DNA of 34,946 nt from Devosia equisanguinis (GTDB lineage: Bacteria; Pseudomonadota; Alphaproteobacteria; Rhizobiales; Devosiaceae). The stretch spans positions 1 to 34,946 of the forward strand of contig NZ_UZWD01000019.1 in assembly GCF_900631955.1 (NCBI RefSeq). The letters are read 5' to 3'. Shown one piece after another: positions 8,917-16,338 of the stretch; position 1 is the stretch's first letter; every line of letters begins with the position of its first letter. Position numbers and translations under genes: made by a program. The notes under the pieces were generated by a model. The model was not told the DNA's origin and searched no databases. It saw only the letters and a list, made by a program, of their open reading frames with translations.

Positions 8917-8945
8917 TCTATACGGGAGCCCCGGTTACCGATCAA
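8917..8945 (-). promoter_or_regulatory. ahcY sigma-70-type promoter
   Basis: On the minus strand, TTGATC (8945-8940) and TATAGA (8922-8917) are separated by 17 bases, close to the housekeeping consensus, and lie about 35-63 bases upstream of the ahcY ATG. This would give a short leader of roughly 28 bases, which leaves no room for a riboswitch. Confidence 0.6.
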
Positions 8946-8949
8946 TGAC

Positions 8950-8973
8950 GGACATAAAGATTTGTTTATATCC
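8950..8973. promoter_or_regulatory. Palindromic operator candidate upstream of ahcY
   Basis: GGACATAAA (8950-8958) and TTTATATCC (8965-8973) form an inverted repeat matching at 8 of 9 positions with a 6-base centre, directly upstream of the ahcY -35 box. From memory, ATAAAG-type palindromes upstream of SAM-cycle genes are assigned to the ArsR-family regulators SahR/SamR in Proteobacteria. The repeat is seen; the regulator is inference. Confidence 0.5.
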
Positions 8974-9011
8974 CCTTGCTTTCCGCCGGCTCCGGCCGCG
9001 CCCCCGCGCCC

Positions 9012-9530
9012 TCAGCTGCGATAGATGCGGTCGCGGCTGCGGCGCTTGCGGAAGGGCAGGGCGAAGAAGCGCACCAGTCCAGACAGCACCAGATAGCCGA
9101 GGATGAACCCGCCGCCGGCATAGAGAATGCCCTCCATGGTCACCGGCACGGCAGGCTTGTAGTTCTCCAGCGTCCGCCGTCCGATATCGGTGTCGAGATA
9201 GGCGGGCAGCGATTGCAGCCGCTGCAGCGGATCGGCGCCCTGGATACGCTCCAGCGTCGAGCTGAGCTGTTCATAGCGCAGGAAAGTGCGGCTCATGCTG
9301 TCGCCGCGTTCGGCGAGAAAGCTGTCGGTGGAGGCTTCGTAACGGTCAAGCGCGCTTTCCCGGTCCAGGCCGCTCTGGGTGGCGGCGCGGTCGAAATCCT
9401 CGGTGATGACCCGCAATTCGTCCACCGCCCCGCCCAGGCGCTGGGTATATTGCTGCGCATATTCGGGAAACTGGCTGAGCGTCACCGCCAGCCCGATCCC
9501 ACCGACCCCCGCAATCAACTGCCTCAACAC
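9012..9530 (-). CDS. DUF2937 family membrane protein
   Basis: A 172-aa protein resembling the DUF2937 family; its function is unknown. A hydrophobic N-terminus (about 1-20) and a second membrane segment near the C-terminus (about 132-155) flank a polar, probably periplasmic, helical region rich in Q, E and R. The C-terminus is strongly basic (KRRSRDR). Translation begins at GTG (9530) with GGAG 7 bases upstream; the ATG overlapping at 9532 is in another frame. It follows the HPr gene after a 110-base gap with a terminator-like hairpin, and precedes ahcY. Confidence 0.8.
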   Translation of the reverse strand: MLRQLIAGVGGIGLAVTLSQFPEYAQQYTQRLGGAVDELRVITEDFDRAATQSGLDRESALDRYEASTDSFLAERGDSMSRTFLRYEQLSSTLERIQGADPLQRLQSLPAYLDTDIGRRTLENYKPAVPVTMEGILYAGGGFILGYLVLSGLVRFFALPFRKRRSRDRIYRS

Positions 9531-9581
9531 ATCGGTTCTCCACCCAATTGCCGGACCAGCACTATTGCGCAGTCTCTGGGC

Positions 9582-9605
9582 AAGAAAAAGTCAGCGCCGC
9601 CGCTG
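9582..9605 (-). terminator. Terminator-like hairpin after the HPr gene
   Basis: On the minus strand CAGCG-GCGG-CGCTG (9605-9592) is followed by ACTTTTTCTT. The stem is only 5 bp, but it is GC-rich and the T run is good. It would separate the PTS genes from the DUF2937 gene. Confidence 0.5.
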
Positions 9606-9640
9606 GTGATGGTCGCAAAACTCAAGATATCAGGGTCGGG

Positions 9641-9946
9641 TTAAGTCTCGGCCCCGTCGACATCCTCGTCAAAGCCGTTATTGACCAGTTCGACAATGGC
9701 CTCGAGCGCTTCGCGCGCCTGCTTGCCGGTGGCCTGTACCAGAATGGTCGAGCCGGGCCCGGCGCCCAGCATCATCAGCCCCATGATCGAATTGCCGGCC
9801 ACCGAGGTGCCGTCCTTGATCACGCTGATGGCGGCGTCGAAGCATTCGGCGGTGCGCACGAAGCGCGCCGAGGCGCGGGCATGCAGGCCCTTGCGATTGA
9901 GAATCGTCAGTTGCTGGGCAACCGCCCGGCCGGAACCGGCGTCCAT
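9641..9946 (-). CDS. ptsH: HPr-type phosphocarrier protein
   Basis: A 101-aa HPr. The phosphorylatable His is H22 in NRKGLHARASARFV, and the regulatory Ser is S53 in GNSIMGLMML, exactly 31 residues later as in B. subtilis HPr (His15/Ser46). It should receive phosphate on the His from an EI-type protein and be phosphorylated on the Ser by the HprK encoded nearby. The ATG at 9946 lies 4 bases after the EIIA stop, with GGTGGAG inside the end of that gene as ribosome site; the longer frame to 10018 would overlap EIIA. No sugar permease is present, so the role is regulatory. Confidence 0.93.
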   Translation of the reverse strand: MDAGSGRAVAQQLTILNRKGLHARASARFVRTAECFDAAISVIKDGTSVAGNSIMGLMMLGAGPGSTILVQATGKQAREALEAIVELVNNGFDEDVDGAET

Positions 9947-9950
9947 GATG

Positions 9951-10352
9951 TCAGGCTCCACCCAGAACGGCATTGGCCACGGTGATGTATTTCTTGCCCG
10001 CTTCCTGCGCCATGGCAACTGCCTGCTGCATGTCCATCTCGCCGCGAATACGTCCGAGCTTGACCAGCATGGGCAGGTTCACCCCGGCGATCACCTCGAC
10101 CTTGCGGTTCTGCATCACCGAAATGGCCAGGTTCGAGGGCGTGCCGCCGAACATGTCGGTGAGAATGATCACACCGTCCCCGGTTTCGGCCCGGTCGATG
10201 GCGGCCAGAATGTCCTCGCGCCTTGTTTCGGCATTGTCTTCTGGTCCTATGGCGATGGTTTCGCAATAGTCCTGCGGGCCGACAACATGTTCCAGCGCCA
10301 GCTTGAATTCATCAGCCAGCGCGCCATGCGTCACCAGAACCAACCCGATCAT
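9951..10352 (-). CDS. manX: PTS EIIA component, mannose family
   Basis: A 133-aa EIIA of the Man type. The phosphorylation site is H9 in LVLVTHG, and the family blocks GVIILTDMFGGTPSN and GVNLPMLVKL are present. There is no EIIB domain and no EIIC/D gene nearby, as in the incomplete, regulatory PTS of alphaproteobacteria, where it accepts phosphate from HPr and signals carbon/nitrogen state. I chose ATG 10352 (GGGGA 6 bases upstream) over the TTG two codons earlier. It is tightly coupled to the downstream HPr gene. Confidence 0.92.
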   Translation of the reverse strand: MIGLVLVTHGALADEFKLALEHVVGPQDYCETIAIGPEDNAETRREDILAAIDRAETGDGVIILTDMFGGTPSNLAISVMQNRKVEVIAGVNLPMLVKLGRIRGEMDMQQAVAMAQEAGKKYITVANAVLGGA

Positions 10353-10494
10353 GCACAATCCCCAGATGGCCGCTCAACTGCGGATTGTTCCGCACGGCGG
10401 TCGTTCAGCCCCTTGCCGGCGGCATCGCCGGAGCCCCAAAGGCAGGTGCTCCATAGTCTTGCCGCCATGGAGAATCGTTGCAAGGGATAATTTG

Positions 10495-10962
10495 TCACGC
10501 TTGTGTGGGTTGTCCGCTTGCGCGCAGCGCCGCGACCACCAGCAGAATCTGGTGACCCAGACTCACCACCCCGGTCTGCGGCACCGGCGCCCGCGCCAGC
10601 ATACGCCCGAAAAGCTCGGTCTGCAGCTCCTCTTCCTCCACCAGCCGCATCAGATCGGGCACGAGATCGACCACGAGATGCAGTTCCGCCTGGTCCTGAT
10701 GCGGGCAGGTGATGATGCCGCGTCCGCGCAGTTCGATCATGCCCGCGAGGCGCGGCGGCGCCCGCATGACGAGGTTTTCTCCCTCATCCACGATATCGAC
10801 GCGGTCATCGGCGATCAGTGCCGCCTCCAGCCCACGCCCTTCCCAGCGATCCAGCAGCGCCAGCGTCAGCACCGACTTGCCGGCGCCCGAAGGCCCGCGC
10901 AGCAGAACGCCCTTCCCCCCAAGAACCAATGCGGTTCCATGCACATTGTTTGGCTTGTTCAT
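10495..10962 (-). CDS. hprK: HPr kinase/phosphorylase, short alphaproteobacterial form
   Basis: A 155-aa protein corresponding only to the C-terminal catalytic domain of Gram-positive HprK (about 310 aa); the N-terminal domain is absent, as is usual in alphaproteobacteria. The conserved VHGTAL precedes the P-loop GPSGAGKS at 23-30, and DDRVDIV and the RGRGII region follow. It phosphorylates (and may dephosphorylate) the serine of HPr. The ATG at 10962 is 9 bases after the chvG stop, so chvI-chvG-hprK reads as an operon. A 141-base gap separates it from the EIIA gene; I see no strong terminator there. Confidence 0.92.
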   Translation of the reverse strand: MNKPNNVHGTALVLGGKGVLLRGPSGAGKSVLTLALLDRWEGRGLEAALIADDRVDIVDEGENLVMRAPPRLAGMIELRGRGIITCPHQDQAELHLVVDLVPDLMRLVEEEELQTELFGRMLARAPVPQTGVVSLGHQILLVVAALRASGQPTQA

Positions 10963-10971
10963 CCCGCCAAT

Positions 10972-12762
10972 CTATTTGCGGGCTTTTGGCAGCACAATTG
11001 TAAAAACCGCGCCGGACCGGTCTGTGCGATTATGCGCCCGGATCGTTCCCTTATGCGCATCGACGATCTGCTTGGAGATGGAGAGGCCCAGGCCCGAATG
11101 ATTGCCGAAACTCTCGGTTTCGGGCCGGTCGGTATAGAAGCGCTGGAAGATGCGGGTGACATCGCCGGTGATCCCCGGTCCTTCGTCGGTCACCGTCACC
11201 TGCATGCTGTCGCCCTCGGTGGACACAGCCACGCTGACTGTGCCGCCGGGCGGCGAGAAGGACACCGCATTGTCGATGAGATTGGCAAAGACCTGCGCCA
11301 GACGGCTTTCATGCCCGGATATGGTGGTCGAGCCCTTGCCCAGGCGCTTGCCCATGACGACGTTGACGTCGCGTCCCGCGGCCACGTCGCGCTGGATGGC
11401 CACCATGGCTTCGGCCAGTTTTTCGACATCCACCGCTTCGGCGCTTTCACGCGCCAGTTCGGCATCCAGCCGGCTGGCGCTGGAAATATCGGTGATCAGC
11501 CGGTCGAGGCGCTTCACATCGTGCTGGATGATGGCGTTGAGCCGCTCGCGATCTTCCGGCTTCTTGGCAAGGGGCAGGGTTTCCACGGCCGAGCGCAGCG
11601 AGGTCAGCGGGTTCTTGAGTTCATGCGCAACGTCGGCGGCAAAGCGTTCGATGGCCTCGATGCGATTGTACAGCGCGTCGGTCATCCGCCGCAGCGCATA
11701 GGACAGGTGGCCGATTTCGTCGGGGCGGTCGGTGAGGTCGGGAATTTCGGCGCGGGCATTGCCGGCGGTCTGCACCCGTTCGGCTGCCGCCGACAGGCGC
11801 CGCATCGGCCCGGCTATGGTGCCGGCGAGCAAAAGCGACAGGGCGATCTGCACGGCAGCCGCGATCAGCGCGATGCGCAATATGCTCCAGCGCTCCTGCG
11901 TCACCACCGAATCGATATCGCCCGGCGCGGTCGAGAGCAGGATCACCCCGACAATGGCGCGCAGGCGCTGCACCGGCACGGCCACCGAGACTACGAGATG
12001 GTTTTGCGCGTCGACGCGCACGAAATCGGCCGGGGCACCCTGCAGCGCCGAGGCGACCTCGGGATAGCGCGTGCCTTCGTTCGCCTCGTATTCCTGGTAT
12101 TTTGGGTAATTGTCGCCCGGCGACCAGGCCATGAAGGCATTCCACCAGTCCACCAAGAAGAACGAGCCGTTCTGGCTGGTATCGATGGTTTTGCGCAGCA
12201 CTTCGCCCCGGGCATAGATGTTCTCGCTGTCGAGAATCAGCAGGCCCTGCTGGTCATAGATGCGGGCGCGGGTGCGGGTGGGGGTGATGAGGTTACGCAA
12301 AAGCGGCGCCACCCGTTCCGGACTGATGGGAAATTCCAGCGTCGGATCGAAGTAGGACAGCGGGGAGACATTGCCCGCCTGCAGTTCCAGCAGGCGATCG
12401 GGATTGACCGATATTACATCGCTGTCGACCGTGGCCGAGGCGGCAATGGCGGCGGCGATGATTTCGCCCTGCACCCGCAGAGATTGCACGCGCGCATCGA
12501 TCAGCCCGGCGCGCCACTGGTTGAGATAGAGAATGCCCACCACCAGCACCAAGAGCCCGGCCATGTTGAGCACGACGATGCGGCGGGTGAGGCTGGAAAA
12601 GATGGTGATGTCGAGAAAGCGGCGAATGCCGGCCACGCCCTTGCGCAACCAGCGCGCCAGAGGACGAAGCCCACCGCGCGCCGGGCGCGACGTGCTCTTG
12701 CCCGCCGCCGCATCGTCGCTGCGGGAGCGCCCCTCGTCGAGCTCTGGATCGAGCGTGGCCAC
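10972..12762 (-). CDS. chvG: Two-component sensor histidine kinase ChvG
   Basis: A 596-aa inner-membrane kinase with a basic N-terminus, a membrane segment at about 61-81, a periplasmic sensor (about 82-294), a second membrane segment (about 295-317) and a HAMP region. The phospho-accepting His is H380 in DVAHELKNPLTSL; the ATP-binding domain shows NLIDNA (494-499), DEGPG (526-530) and SGLGLSI (556-562). ChvG/ExoS kinases sense acidity and envelope state through a periplasmic partner (ExoR in rhizobia) and phosphorylate ChvI. It begins at GTG 12762, 9 bases after the chvI stop, so the two are translated together. Confidence 0.95.
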   Translation of the reverse strand: MATLDPELDEGRSRSDDAAAGKSTSRPARGGLRPLARWLRKGVAGIRRFLDITIFSSLTRRIVVLNMAGLLVLVVGILYLNQWRAGLIDARVQSLRVQGEIIAAAIAASATVDSDVISVNPDRLLELQAGNVSPLSYFDPTLEFPISPERVAPLLRNLITPTRTRARIYDQQGLLILDSENIYARGEVLRKTIDTSQNGSFFLVDWWNAFMAWSPGDNYPKYQEYEANEGTRYPEVASALQGAPADFVRVDAQNHLVVSVAVPVQRLRAIVGVILLSTAPGDIDSVVTQERWSILRIALIAAAVQIALSLLLAGTIAGPMRRLSAAAERVQTAGNARAEIPDLTDRPDEIGHLSYALRRMTDALYNRIEAIERFAADVAHELKNPLTSLRSAVETLPLAKKPEDRERLNAIIQHDVKRLDRLITDISSASRLDAELARESAEAVDVEKLAEAMVAIQRDVAAGRDVNVVMGKRLGKGSTTISGHESRLAQVFANLIDNAVSFSPPGGTVSVAVSTEGDSMQVTVTDEGPGITGDVTRIFQRFYTDRPETESFGNHSGLGLSISKQIVDAHKGTIRAHNRTDRSGAVFTIVLPKARK

Positions 12763-12771
12763 CTCTTTCGC

Positions 12772-13491
12772 CTATTGCTCCTTGAAGCGATAGCCGACGC
12801 CATACAGCGTCTCGATCATCTCGAAGTCGTCGTCGGTGGACTTGAACTTCTTGCGCAGCCGCTTGATGTGGCTGTCGATGGTGCGGTCGTCGACATAGAC
12901 CTGGTCGTCATAGGCGGCATCCATCAGCGCATTGCGCGATTTCACCACACCGGGACGCAGGGCAAGGGCCTGGAGAATAAGAAATTCGGTGACGGTAAGG
13001 GTGACTCGCTGACCCTTCCAGGTACAGGTATGGCGCTCCTCGTCCATGACCAGCGAGCCGCGCTCGATCAGCGCCTTGCCCGGCATCGGTTCGGCGCCGG
13101 GCGTGCCGGCGGCCGCGGAGGGGTCGCGCGGGGCGGAGCGGCGCAGGATGGCCTTGACGCGTTCGACCAGGAGACGCTGGCTGAACGGCTTGGTGATGAA
13201 ATCGTCGGCGCCCATCTTGAGGCCGAACAATTCGTCGATCTCTTCATCCTTACTGGTGAGGAAGATCACCGGCACATCCGATTTCTGCCGCAGCCGCCGC
13301 AGCAGCTCCATGCCGTCCATGCGCGGCATCTTGATATCGAGAATGGCCAGGTCCGGCTTATCGGTGGTCAGGCCTTCGAGGCCCGAGGCGCCATCGGTAT
13401 AGGTTGCGACCTGATAGCCTTCGGCTTCCAGGGTCAGGGACACCGAGGTGAGAATATTGCGATCATCGTCCACTAGGGCGATCTTGGGCAT
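12772..13491 (-). CDS. chvI: Two-component response regulator ChvI (OmpR family)
   Basis: A 239-aa response regulator with receiver domain (about 1-120) and OmpR-type winged-helix DNA-binding domain (about 140-238). The acidic pocket is D8-D10, the phospho-acceptor is D52 in [10 protein letters not shown], and the KPF motif with the conserved Lys follows. The winged helix shows the [15 protein letters not shown] recognition region and ends in GVGYRF. In rhizobia ChvI controls acid, envelope and exopolysaccharide genes. It is first in the chvI-chvG-hprK operon and divergent from pckA across 244 bases. Confidence 0.96.
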   Translation of the reverse strand: MPKIALVDDDRNILTSVSLTLEAEGYQVATYTDGASGLEGLTTDKPDLAILDIKMPRMDGMELLRRLRQKSDVPVIFLTSKDEEIDELFGLKMGADDFITKPFSQRLLVERVKAILRRSAPRDPSAAAGTPGAEPMPGKALIERGSLVMDEERHTCTWKGQRVTLTVTEFLILQALALRPGVVKSRNALMDAAYDDQVYVDDRTIDSHIKRLRKKFKSTDDDFEMIETLYGVGYRFKEQ

Positions 13492-13535
13492 GTTCTGCCT
13501 TTCTCTTCGTGACGCTTGTCGGCGCGCGCATCAGC

Positions 13536-13563
13536 GCAATAGAGCCGTTGGTGCGACGTTCAA
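13536..13563 (-). promoter_or_regulatory. Candidate chvI promoter
   Basis: On the minus strand TTGAAC (13563-13558) and TATTGC (13541-13536) are 16 bases apart, about 45-70 bases upstream of the chvI ATG. The match to the sigma-70 consensus is fair. No symmetric ChvI or LacI-type (PckR) operator was recognised in the rest of the chvI-pckA gap. Confidence 0.35.
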
Positions 13564-13735
13564 GCGACAATTACGCACTAAATAAGGCGGGGCCAAGCCT
13601 TGTGCCAGGGCGCCGGGACATTTCCAGCGTCTCAGACTTCCGTCTTACGACCGATTTCGGGATGGTTGAACCCATCCTGTCACCCGTATTTTCCGCCCAT
13701 CGGCTGCCCGTGCTGGCAGCGTCAGTGGAGACGGA

Positions 13736-15331
13736 ATGATGACCGCGTTCGACCATGTGTCCCTGCGCACCCAAATTGCGACTGCCGCCCAATCGTTGAG
13801 CGACAACGCCATCGCCCCGGAACTGGTTGCCCTGGCGCTCTCCGCCGGCGAGCCGAAGCTGACCGCCGATGGTGCCCTTTCGGTGCGCACCGGTGCCTTT
13901 ACCGGTCGCTCGCCCAAGGACAAATATATCGTTCGCGATGCCCTGACCGAGAACAGCGTCTGGTGGGACAATTCCGGCGCCATGGCGCCGGAAAGGTTCG
14001 ACCTGCTGCTCGCCGACGTCACCGCTCATCTCGCCGGTCAGGACCTGTTCCGCCAGGACCTGCTCGCCGGGGCCGATCCGCGCCACCAATATGCCGTCAC
14101 CGTGCTGACCCCAAGCGCCTGGCATGCCCTGTTCATCCGCAATCTCCTGATCCGCCGCGGCGAGGGCATCGACGCATCCCCCGGCGCGACAGCGGTCACC
14201 ATCGTGCACGCCCCCCATTTCAAGGCCGATCCGGCCCGTCATGGCTGCCGCACCGATACCGTCATCGTGCTCGACATGAGCCGCAACCTCGTCATCATCG
14301 CCGGCACGCTCTATGCCGGCGAGATCAAGAAGAGCGTCTTCAGCCTCTTCAACTTCCACGCCCCGCGCAATAATGTGCTGCCCATGCATTGCTCGGCCAA
14401 TCTCGGCCCCGATGGCGAGGCAGCCCTGTTCTTCGGCCTTTCCGGCACCGGCAAGACCACGCTCTCCAATGATCCCGATCGGCCCCTGATCGGCGACGAC
14501 GAGCATGGCTGGAGCGATGACGGCGTCTTCAATCTCGAAGGCGGGTGCTATGCCAAGACCGTCAAGCTCTCGGCCAGCGCCGAGCCCGAAATCTTCGCCG
14601 CCACCAGGCGCTTTGGCACGGTGCTCGAAAATGTCGTGCTCGACGACCAAAGCGTGCCCGATTTCAACGATATCTCGCTGACCGAAAATACCCGCGCCGC
14701 CTATCCCATCCATGTCCTGCCCTCGATCGCCCCGGGCAGCACTGGCGGCACGCCGAAAACCGTGGTGTTCCTCACCGCCGATGCCTTCGGCGTCCTGCCG
14801 CCTCTGGCCCGGCTCACCCCGGAACAGGCGGTCTATCACTTCCTCTCCGGCTACACCGCCAAGGTGGCCGGCACCGAGCGCGGTGTCACCGAACCGCAGG
14901 CCACCTTCTCGGCCTGTTTCGGCGCCCCCTTCATGCCGCTGCACCCCACCGTCTATGGCGACATGCTGGCCCAGCGCCTCAAGGCCAGCGGCGCCCAGGC
15001 CTGGTTGCTCAACACCGGTTGGACCGGCGGCGGCTATGGCGTGGGCAAGCGCATCGACATCGCCTCCACCCGCCGCCTGCTGACGGCAGCTTTGGATGGC
15101 TCGCTCGACATGATCGACATGCGCTTTGATCCGCTCTTCGGCTTCGAAGTGCCGCTGCATGTCGCTGGCGTCGACGACAAGCTGCTCGATCCGCGCCGCA
15201 CCTGGGTCGATGGCGATGCCTATGACGCCCAGGCGACGAAATTGGTGGAGCTGTTCCGCCGAAATTTCCAGAAATTCGGCCCCGACGCCAATGCCGAGGC
15301 CGGTCCCCGGCTGCAAATGGCGGCCGAATAA
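13736..15331 (+). CDS. pckA: Phosphoenolpyruvate carboxykinase (ATP)
   Basis: A 531-aa cytosolic enzyme converting oxaloacetate and ATP to PEP and CO2, the first committed step of gluconeogenesis from TCA intermediates. Seen: [16 protein letters not shown] at about 51-66, the kinase-1 P-loop [11 protein letters not shown] at 234-244, the metal-binding GDDEHGW at 253-259 and ENTRAAYPI further on. Two consecutive ATG codons (13736 and 13739) follow GGAGACGG; 13739 has the better 8-base spacing from GGAG, and either gives the same enzyme. It is divergent from chvI, an arrangement conserved in many Hyphomicrobiales, which fits coordination of carbon metabolism with the ChvG/ChvI and HprK signals. 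Confidence 0.97.
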   Translation: MMTAFDHVSLRTQIATAAQSLSDNAIAPELVALALSAGEPKLTADGALSVRTGAFTGRSPKDKYIVRDALTENSVWWDNSGAMAPERFDLLLADVTAHLAGQDLFRQDLLAGADPRHQYAVTVLTPSAWHALFIRNLLIRRGEGIDASPGATAVTIVHAPHFKADPARHGCRTDTVIVLDMSRNLVIIAGTLYAGEIKKSVFSLFNFHAPRNNVLPMHCSANLGPDGEAALFFGLSGTGKTTLSNDPDRPLIGDDEHGWSDDGVFNLEGGCYAKTVKLSASAEPEIFAATRRFGTVLENVVLDDQSVPDFNDISLTENTRAAYPIHVLPSIAPGSTGGTPKTVVFLTADAFGVLPPLARLTPEQAVYHFLSGYTAKVAGTERGVTEPQATFSACFGAPFMPLHPTVYGDMLAQRLKASGAQAWLLNTGWTGGGYGVGKRIDIASTRRLLTAALDGSLDMIDMRFDPLFGFEVPLHVAGVDDKLLDPRRTWVDGDAYDAQATKLVELFRRNFQKFGPDANAEAGPRLQMAAE

Positions 15332-15335
15332 GCAA

Positions 15336-15367
15336 AGGGGCGAACCTCGGGACCGCCCCTTCTCTTT
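15336..15367 (+). terminator. pckA terminator
   Basis: AGGGGCG (15336-15342) pairs with CGCCCCT (15354-15360), loop of 11 bases, then TCTCTTTG. It sits 4 bases after the pckA stop in the 57-base gap before the convergent PadR gene. The T run is imperfect. Confidence 0.6.
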
Positions 15368-15388
15368 GCGATCGATGTCGCGGGCCGG

Positions 15389-16114
15389 TTAGAGATCGAC
15401 CTCGTCATCGCCCAGCCCATCCACCTCGGCGGCGGCGCGGCGCAGGATCTCGGCGGCCCGGCGCTGCTGCTCTTCGCTGCCCCGCCGGGCCTTCTTCAAA
15501 GCCAGCTTCAGCGCCTTGCGCGCCGCTTCCAGCTCCGGCGTTGCATCATGCATCGGCCGGTCATGCTCATGCCGTCCGGGTCCGCCGCCATGGCGCTCGC
15601 CCCAATGCGGCGGCACCGGGCCATCCTCGGCGCGGCCCTCGCCCTGGAACGGCCAGTCGGCCCGCACGAATTCGCGAAAGCGGTTCATCTGCTCGCCGGT
15701 CTTGGCCAGGAAATCCAGGGTCGAGGCGACGGCCTCGCGGTTTTCCTCCAGATGCGCCTTGCCCTCTTCGGTAATGGCATAAAGCTTCTTGTTGCCATCG
15801 GCCGCCGAGGTCACATAACCGGCCTCCTCGAGGAAGGTCAGCGCCGGATAGACAATGCCGGGGCTGGGCGAATAGACCCCGTTCGAGCGCTCTTCCACCG
15901 CCTTGATCAGGTCATAGCCGTGCCGGGGCTGCTGCTCGATCAGATAGAGTGCCACCAGCCGCAGGTCGCCCGAGGCCAGCATGCGCCCGACGCGCATATT
16001 GCCCCCCCAATTGCCGAATTCGTCATCGGCCATGCGCTGCATGCGCCCCCAGCCGCGCCGCGCCATCTGCTCGAACTTGCGCCAGTTCGGCTCGCCGTCT
16101 TTCCAATAGCTCAT
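15389..16114 (-). CDS. PadR family transcriptional regulator
   Basis: A 241-aa regulator. After a Trp/Met/Gly-rich N-terminal extension (about 1-45), the PadR winged helix runs from about 49 to 124 and includes RHGYDLIKAVEE and the SPGIVYPALTFLEEAGYV recognition-helix block. A His/Gly/Pro-rich linker (about 165-190) and a charged helical C-terminus (about 190-235) follow; the latter is longer than in classic PadR and may mediate dimerisation. The His-rich linker might bind metal, but this is a guess. ATG 16114 has GGAG 8 bases upstream; the frame stays open to 16168 but would run through an operator. Two palindromes at its promoter point to autorepression. No obvious target gene is adjacent. 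Confidence 0.9.
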   Translation of the reverse strand: MSYWKDGEPNWRKFEQMARRGWGRMQRMADDEFGNWGGNMRVGRMLASGDLRLVALYLIEQQPRHGYDLIKAVEERSNGVYSPSPGIVYPALTFLEEAGYVTSAADGNKKLYAITEEGKAHLEENREAVASTLDFLAKTGEQMNRFREFVRADWPFQGEGRAEDGPVPPHWGERHGGGPGRHEHDRPMHDATPELEAARKALKLALKKARRGSEEQQRRAAEILRRAAAEVDGLGDDEVDL

Positions 16115-16118
16115 GGTT

Positions 16119-16132
16119 ATATCTCCAGATAT
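16119..16132. promoter_or_regulatory. PadR operator candidate 1 (overlaps the ribosome site)
   Basis: ATATCTCCAGATAT is an inverted repeat with 6-bp arms and 2-base centre. On the minus strand its centre is the GGAG ribosome site of the padR-like gene, so bound repressor would block its own transcript. Related to the second palindrome at 16180. Confidence 0.6.
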
Positions 16133-16179
16133 GTTTTCAAACCCGTGGCCTGGAGATCGGCACGGCAAAGACCAGTTTC

Positions 16180-16191
16180 AAGATATATCTT
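16180..16191. promoter_or_regulatory. PadR operator candidate 2
   Basis: AAGATATATCTT is a perfect 12-bp palindrome 60 bases upstream of the first one and shares its ATATCT/AGATAT words. Its A/T-rich core could overlap a -10 box. Paired sites of this kind are typical for autoregulated PadR genes. Confidence 0.55.
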
Positions 16192-16235
16192 ACGATCAAA
16201 TTTCGCACAGCGACGACAGCGCTCGGGCCGACGCC

Positions 16236-16275
16236 GTCAAGGGGGAGGGCTGGGTTGGGGGGATGAGAGCCCGGT
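16236..16275. repeat. GC-rich repeat fragment
   Basis: CAAGGGGGAGGGCTGGGTTGGGGGGATGAGAGCC-type sequence matches the half of the family A element seen at 60-76 and 24905-24935. It appears to be a single, possibly truncated, copy between the ROK and PadR genes. Confidence 0.45.
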
Positions 16276-16338
16276 GCCAATTCGCCATCTGCGGAAGCGA
16301 AACAATTCAGCGCCCTGCTAAGAGCAAACGCGCAAAAC

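Noticed and set aside
8883..9011. SAM/SAH riboswitch in front of ahcY
   Set aside because: The predicted leader is only about 28 bases and no riboswitch-like fold was seen; a protein-bound palindrome explains the region better.
10303..13476. Very long plus-strand open frame (1057 codons) across the hprK-chvG-chvI genes
   Set aside because: It lies opposite three clearly recognised genes. Its translation is rich in H, R, G and D with no domain, which is the usual antisense frame of GC-rich codon use.
13571..15316. Minus-strand open frame of 581 codons opposite pckA
   Set aside because: Antisense shadow of PEP carboxykinase; Gly/His/Asp-rich with no known fold.
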